From Astropecten irregularis (Eukaryota; Echinodermata; Asteroidea; Paxillosida; Astropectinidae), in assembly GCA_963971285.1 (NCBI GenBank), contig OZ020257.1:13778602-13842601 (forward strand): a stretch of DNA of 64,000 nucleotides. The letters are read 5' to 3'. The notes beneath the pieces are model-generated. The model was not told where the DNA came from and did no database searches. It saw only the letters and a list, made by a program, of their open reading frames with translations. Position numbers and translations under genes: made by a program. The first letter of the stretch is position 1; each line of letters begins with the position of its first letter. Positions 62,301 to 64,000 of the stretch are shown piece by piece.

Positions 62301-63677
62301 AGATATGTCAGTCCTGTTCCTTCTCTCCATGTTTTCTCAGGGTTGTCAAGGAGAAGTTTCCCGATGTGGTGTACGCCGTCCTAGAGGTCCTCCACGACGT
62401 CTGCAGGGAAGAGAACGGGACGCAAGTGGAGTAAGACGGAGATGCCATCGAACAAACATTAACCCTCAATCTTTAACCCTCTATCTACTCATGATTCTTG
62501 CACATTACCGTCCAGATAACACTTACAAAGATAAATGATTATTTTCCCCTATTCCTGTGACTTGGGGCCATTTTCATAGAGCTGCTAAGCACCAAAAACC
62601 TTGGTCAGTATTAAAATCAGTATGCCATCCAAAACTCCTTGTGAATGTTATGCTCAGCAAACCAATTACCAAATAAAAGTCAAAAGCAGTAAACATCACA
62701 TGAAAATTTGGTTGGTAATCCTGTTTGATGAAACATAAAGAATGGTTTTGATCTTACCACGAGATCAAAACTGTTTTCAGTCTTTGTTCTACTAATTTCT
62801 GGATGAATACACCATTTCCGGTGGAAATATTTTAACTGTATGTTTCTACCAGCACCATCTTCATACCCTGAAAGTTCTACGTAAATCTGTGAACATTTCT
62901 GTTTGGGTATGTTACCAATCCTGTACTGTACCTTTAAACTGGTGGATATTCAACTTCTGAATACTGAATCAAGCTTCTCTTGATGTTGTTCGTTTTAGTT
63001 ACCTGGTCATGGGAGATAGGGAAGACCTAGAGGATGAATACGAGACCGAGAATGACAAGAGGAAAAGACGGGTAAGTCTACCACACTGGAAGAGAAGCTG
63101 AATTGCTATCATATAGATACACTGTAACCTCTGACCTCTGACCTATGACCCATGACCCTCACAAACAAAGAAATTATACAATTATTATAAATATTTAATT
63201 GGAGGGTGAGTAGAATAACTGAACCAGAACTTGAAGCAGAAATCTTGTGCCAATGCTCTACAATTTACCTACCAACTATCTTTGCTCAGGGTGCCAGTCT
63301 GAAGCCATATAACCCATTAACTGCCATACCAGTGCTCTACCATCTGAGCTATCCAGCCCTATGATGGGGCCTCCCTATAGTCAACTTAACTATCTTTGCT
63401 CAGGGTGCCAGTCAGAAGCCATATAACAAACAAGTTAAACCAATTCTGGGATCACAGCCAAGGATGCACGATGTCGATATTGAAGTGTTTTGTGCTTGTT
63501 TCTGTTGTCTCTCTACAGCTATCCCTGAAGGACCCTGTTCACTGCATGTCATTGAGGGATTATGCCATCCTACAATTCACCGAGTTTGAGCGCATCCACG
63601 GAACCACCACATTCACTACGCTCATGGAATCCATAGACCTTGAGGTCAGACAACAATTACAGAACTTCTTTAAGTAA
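47480..63677 (+). CDS. ipo11: Importin-11, complete, 26 coding exons, 967 aa
   Basis: Karyopherin-beta family nuclear import receptor; human importin-11 carries cargoes such as UBE2E3, RPL12 and PTEN and binds RanGTP. Coding exons: 47480-47715, 48406-48682, 48826-48958, 49351-49409, 49508-49556, 50177-50247, 51247-51474, 51936-52019, 52632-52709, 53035-53125, 53651-53698, 54073-54178, 54743-54906, 55571-55611, 56262-56327, 56906-56956, 57729-57842, 58521-58636, 59444-59600, 60034-60114, 60701-60796, 61173-61286, 61773-61894, 62341-62430, 62999-63071, 63519-63677. Phases join without a break to 2904 nt; human IPO11 is 975 aa. The importin-beta N-terminal domain is at about residues 29-101 ([34 protein letters not shown]). 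HEAT repeats follow, with family-specific [26 protein letters not shown] (494-505), [21 protein letters not shown] and [16 protein letters not shown]. The C-terminus has an acidic/basic linker ([18 protein letters not shown]) and KDPVHCMSL. All introns are GT-AG except intron 13 (AT-AC). The start ATG is the first to match the family N-terminus. Confidence 0.97.
47860..48275 (+). pseudogene. Decayed non-LTR retrotransposon 3' end (ipo11 intron 1)
   Basis: The frame at 48034-48270 encodes [27 protein letters not shown] and [13 protein letters not shown], the C-terminal signature of LINE reverse-transcriptase polyproteins in invertebrates. Upstream, [19 protein letters not shown] is readable in another frame, so the copy is frameshifted. 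It is dead and 5'-truncated. Confidence 0.8.
49047..49250. mobile_element. F9 inverted pair (ipo11 intron 3)
   Basis: Left arm GGAGTTAGGAGGGCCTGACG and right arm CGTCAGACCCTCCTAACTC, with GAATCTTTATCGATGG and GGTAAAGATCC as inner partners. This is a complete foldback form of the fragments at 5886, 33930 and 58395. Confidence 0.75.
49604..49972 (+). mobile_element. S1 tRNA-derived SINE, full copy (ipo11 intron 5)
   Basis: Box A region TGTGGCCTAGTGGTCTGGCG, box B GGTTCGAATCCAGCC, body GGTGTAAATGGGTACCTGCG and CTGTATACTCCCCAGGGAGT, tail GCGCAATATAAATGTCCCAT followed by (ATT)n. The tail repeat is typical of LINE-mobilised SINEs. Confidence 0.9.
50055..50165. repeat. Three tandem 35-36 bp repeats (ipo11 intron 5)
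   Basis: Units begin TGTTCAAGATCAGACTGATG and include TAGTCATACACTGTT. The array ends 11 bp before the exon 6 acceptor. Confidence 0.9.
50665..51246 (+). repeat. Tandem array of partial ipo11 exon 7 copies
   Basis: Three partial copies start at 50788, 50949 and 51110 (spacing 161 and 161 bp), preceded by a fragment at about 50665. Each has a TGTTCTAG acceptor, the first 28 codons of exon 7 (starting CTCCTGGACACGCAGGATAC, ending TACGTCTTC), then a 77-bp tail with an in-frame TGA. The third copy and the fragment lack the same 24 bp (8 codons). The genuine exon starts at 51247 and continues with ACGGAGGCTGGC. Confidence 0.95.
51599..51841. mobile_element. F4 foldback element (ipo11 intron 7)
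   Basis: Left GGGGCCTTTCTCAAAGCTCG, right GGAGCTGAGCTTTGAGAAAA; interior AGCTTCAGCTTCAATGAAAA. Confidence 0.9.
52082..52313. mobile_element. F1 foldback MITE, subtype A (ipo11 intron 8)
   Basis: Left GGGGCCAATTTCATAAAACT, right AGTTTTATGAAATTGGCCC; followed within 2 bp by a truncated subtype B copy (52315-52493). Confidence 0.9.
52315..52493. mobile_element. F1 subtype B, right end missing
   Basis: Starts GGGGCAATTTCATAGAGCTG, retains ACAAGTCAAAAGCAATAAAC, and stops after TTGTTTGATCAGGGAAGA. Confidence 0.85.
52811..52845 (+). repeat. S3 SINE box B fragment (ipo11 intron 9)
   Basis: CTGGTTCGAATCCCGCTCCA matches the box B end of the S3 family; box A is not present nearby. Confidence 0.5.
53168..53589. 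mobile_element. F4 foldback with expanded (GGCTCT)n end (ipo11 intron 10)
   Basis: Left end GGCCTTTTCCAAACCTCGG, then a (GGCTCT)n run at about 53209-53303 (about 16 units). The left end text is then repeated at 53336 onward, followed by the interior ATCAAAATAGAGGCTTTTGG and right end AGCAGAGGTTTGGAAAATGC. The Ala-Leu and Gln-Ser open frames are artefacts of the hexamer. Confidence 0.9.
53789..54022. mobile_element. F1 foldback MITE, subtype A (ipo11 intron 11)
   Basis: Left GGGCCAATTTCATGGAGCTG, right CTAAGCAGGGCCATGAAG. It ends about 50 bp before exon 12. Confidence 0.9.
54230..54459. mobile_element. F4 foldback element (ipo11 intron 12)
   Basis: GGGCCTTTCTCAAAGTTCGG and a short CCGGCT hexamer run at left; GGAGCCTGAGCCAGAGCACA at right. 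Confidence 0.85.
54531..54661. mobile_element. F5 hairpin element, second copy (ipo11 intron 12)
   Basis: Left GGGAGACTTTTGAGAACCGG, right GACCGGTTCTCCAAAGTCTC. The arms have a few mismatches and one deleted base compared with 33074-33221. Confidence 0.9.
54907..55570 (+). other. U12-type AT-AC intron (ipo11 intron 13)
   Basis: The donor ATATCCTTTT at 54907 fits the U12 consensus, the branch site TCCTTAAT at 55554-55561 is 10-11 nt from the 3' end, and the intron ends CGCAC. Joining ATTG to CGGTGGATGAT restores the importin-11 frame (QTLKIAVDDFEF). No GT-AG alternative restores it. Confidence 0.93.
55382..55505. repeat. F7 repeat (inside the AT-AC intron)
   Basis: Second copy of the 9240-9365 repeat: GGCCGTGTCCAAAACGGGCT through TAACAGATTCGGATGCAGCC. 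Confidence 0.75.
55633..55984. mobile_element. F2 MITE (ipo11 intron 14)
   Basis: Left TTTAAAGGTAGTATCATACT, right AAGTATGATATTACCTTTAA. It begins only about 21 bp after the exon 14 donor. Confidence 0.9.
56060..56180 (-). mobile_element. S3 tRNA-derived SINE copy (ipo11 intron 14)
   Basis: Minus strand box A GTAGCTCAGTTGGTAAG and box B GGTTCGAATCCCGC. The repeated flank GGACACCACCAACATAGG marks it as a SINE. Confidence 0.75.
56449..56580. repeat. Relative of the 139-356 foldback (ipo11 intron 15)
   Basis: GTGGCCTTTTCATACAAATA, CTCATGGTTGCCAAATC, TGTCATCTTGTGAAAGG match the left half of the otp-intron element. Confidence 0.6.
56604..56850 (+). mobile_element. S1 tRNA-derived SINE, 3'-truncated (ipo11 intron 15)
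   Basis: TGGCATGGCCTAGTGGTCTG, GTGGGTTCAAGTCCAGCC, then CCAGGTGTAAATGGGTACCT and CTCCCCAGGGAGTTGAGATG as in 49604. Confidence 0.85.
57052..57428. mobile_element. F2 MITE, variant right half (ipo11 intron 16)
   Basis: Left ATTAAAGGTGCTATCATACT, right CCAAAGTATGATAGTGCCTT. The right half (CAGTCCGCAGCTGTTC) is shared with 24424-24640. Confidence 0.85.
58050..58390 (+). mobile_element. S2 tRNA-derived SINE (ipo11 intron 17)
   Basis: CACTCGCCTCTCACCAATGT, box B-like GGTTTGATCCCGGC, body GGTTTTCCTCCCTCCACAAA and CCAAGGGCGCCCATGAAAGC, end GTAAGGATGATCAGCC followed by an ATT-rich tail. Confidence 0.85.
58395..58448. repeat. F9 repeat fragment (ipo11 intron 17)
   Basis: GGAGTTAGGAGGGCCTGACG then GTTTCGATCCTCGCAGGATC. 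Confidence 0.75.
58722..59048 (+). mobile_element. S2 tRNA-derived SINE, second copy (ipo11 intron 18)
   Basis: Same blocks as 58050-58390, box B GGTTCGAAACCGGCC, ending in (ATT)n at about 59025. Direct orientation relative to the first copy. Confidence 0.85.
59139..59188. repeat. F2 end fragment (ipo11 intron 18)
   Basis: TTAAAGGTACAGGATTGGTA and ACCCAAACAGAAATGTCCAC only. Confidence 0.7.
59641..59892. mobile_element. F1-like foldback, subtype C (ipo11 intron 19)
   Basis: TCATGGAATCCGTTACCGTT at left, GGGTTCCATGAAATAGGGCC at right. Shares its interior with 30888-31170. Confidence 0.75.
60840..61068. mobile_element. F1 foldback MITE, subtype A, reverse orientation (ipo11 intron 21)
   Basis: Left end shortened (CAGCTTAGCACGAAAATTTG), right AGCTCCATGAAATTGGCC. 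Confidence 0.85.
61288..61645 (+). pseudogene. Decayed LINE 3' end, second copy (ipo11 intron 22)
   Basis: Encodes [29 protein letters not shown] and a broken C-terminal frame (61404-61601). Similarity to the 47860 copy begins at GGGTACC, essentially at the exon 22 donor. Confidence 0.8.
62564..62938. mobile_element. F1 subtype B and F2 halves fused (ipo11 intron 24)
   Basis: 62564-62729 is the left part of F1 subtype B (GGGGCCATTTTCATAGAGCT). It is followed directly by the right half of an F2 element from GATCTTACCACGAGATC to CTGTACCTTTAAA. Both outer ends remain and both inner ends are lost. Confidence 0.8.
63276..63425 (-). mobile_element. S3 SINE fragment with duplicated flank (ipo11 intron 25)
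   Basis: The minus strand contains box A-like GATAGCTCAGATGGTAGAG. A segment of about 37 bp (ACTATCTTTGCTCAGGGTGC onward to GCCATATAAC) stands on both sides. Confidence 0.65.
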
Positions 63678-64000
63678 ACGTAAACATATCCATATTCAAA
63701 CCTTAGAGGGCTTACCGGTAATTAATGCAGATATGGATGAACAATTTCCTGTTGTTTCTTTAAAAAAAAAAAACGTTCAAAACAAAGAAGATGAAACCAA
63801 TTACAGTTGAATCCCGTTACAATGAACATTTGGCTATACCGTACAGTGTGAGGGTCTGATTTCTCGAAACAAGGGGTGTGGAGGCATTTATTGCTACCTT
63901 GATTTGGACTAGGTACCCATTCCAGTCTTATTTGTACTGTGAAGAGACCATCAGTCTTGTTTCAGTGTGATGGACTGGTTTCTCCACACCATAGGGGTGG
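63678..64000 (+). other. ipo11 3' UTR or downstream, incomplete
   Basis: Follows the TAA at 63675-63677. No AATAAA signal is seen before the window ends; an A-run lies at about 63763-63774. Confidence 0.5.

Overview
The window is animal nuclear DNA: split genes with GT-AG introns, one AT-AC intron, homeobox and housekeeping genes, and many short non-autonomous transposons, with no bacterial or viral gene organisation. Gene content and the dense foldback-element landscape fit an invertebrate deuterostome, most likely an echinoderm. That placement is inferred; no species-diagnostic sequence was recognised.

Three real genes are supported. (1) On the minus strand, the first three coding exons of the paired-class homeobox gene orthopedia (otp) lie at 611-7705. 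The exon with homeodomain positions 47-60 and the C-terminus is off the left edge. (2) On the minus strand at 43909-45918 is a complete four-exon tbca (tubulin-specific chaperone A), 110 aa. (3) On the plus strand at 47480-63677 is a complete 26-exon ipo11 (importin-11), reconstructed by hand with every splice phase agreeing, 967 aa. A non-coding first exon of ipo11 probably ends at 46216, so tbca and ipo11 would diverge from one short promoter region.

Layout: 1-7705 otp with repeat-rich introns; 7706-8000 otp promoter region with CCAAT motifs and a CRE; 8000-43900 a 36 kb stretch with no recognisable gene, filled with foldback elements, a long (GTT)n array and several GC-rich islands, probably otp regulatory territory; 43909-45918 tbca; 45919-47395 divergent promoter and ipo11 5' UTR intron; 47396-64000 ipo11 and the start of its 3' UTR.

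The otp-tbca neighbour pair has the same order and orientation as in human 5q14, so it looks like an ancient linkage; human IPO11 is also on chromosome 5 but further away. The most unusual features are inside ipo11. A tandem array of partial copies of exon 7 each carries its own splice acceptor and runs into the same in-frame stop. There is a clear U12-type AT-AC intron. Exon 18 sits between two direct SINE copies. Elsewhere there are near-perfect hairpin elements (54-bp and 104-bp arms, side by side) and a foldback element whose hexamer-rich end has grown into a (GGCTCT)n microsatellite.
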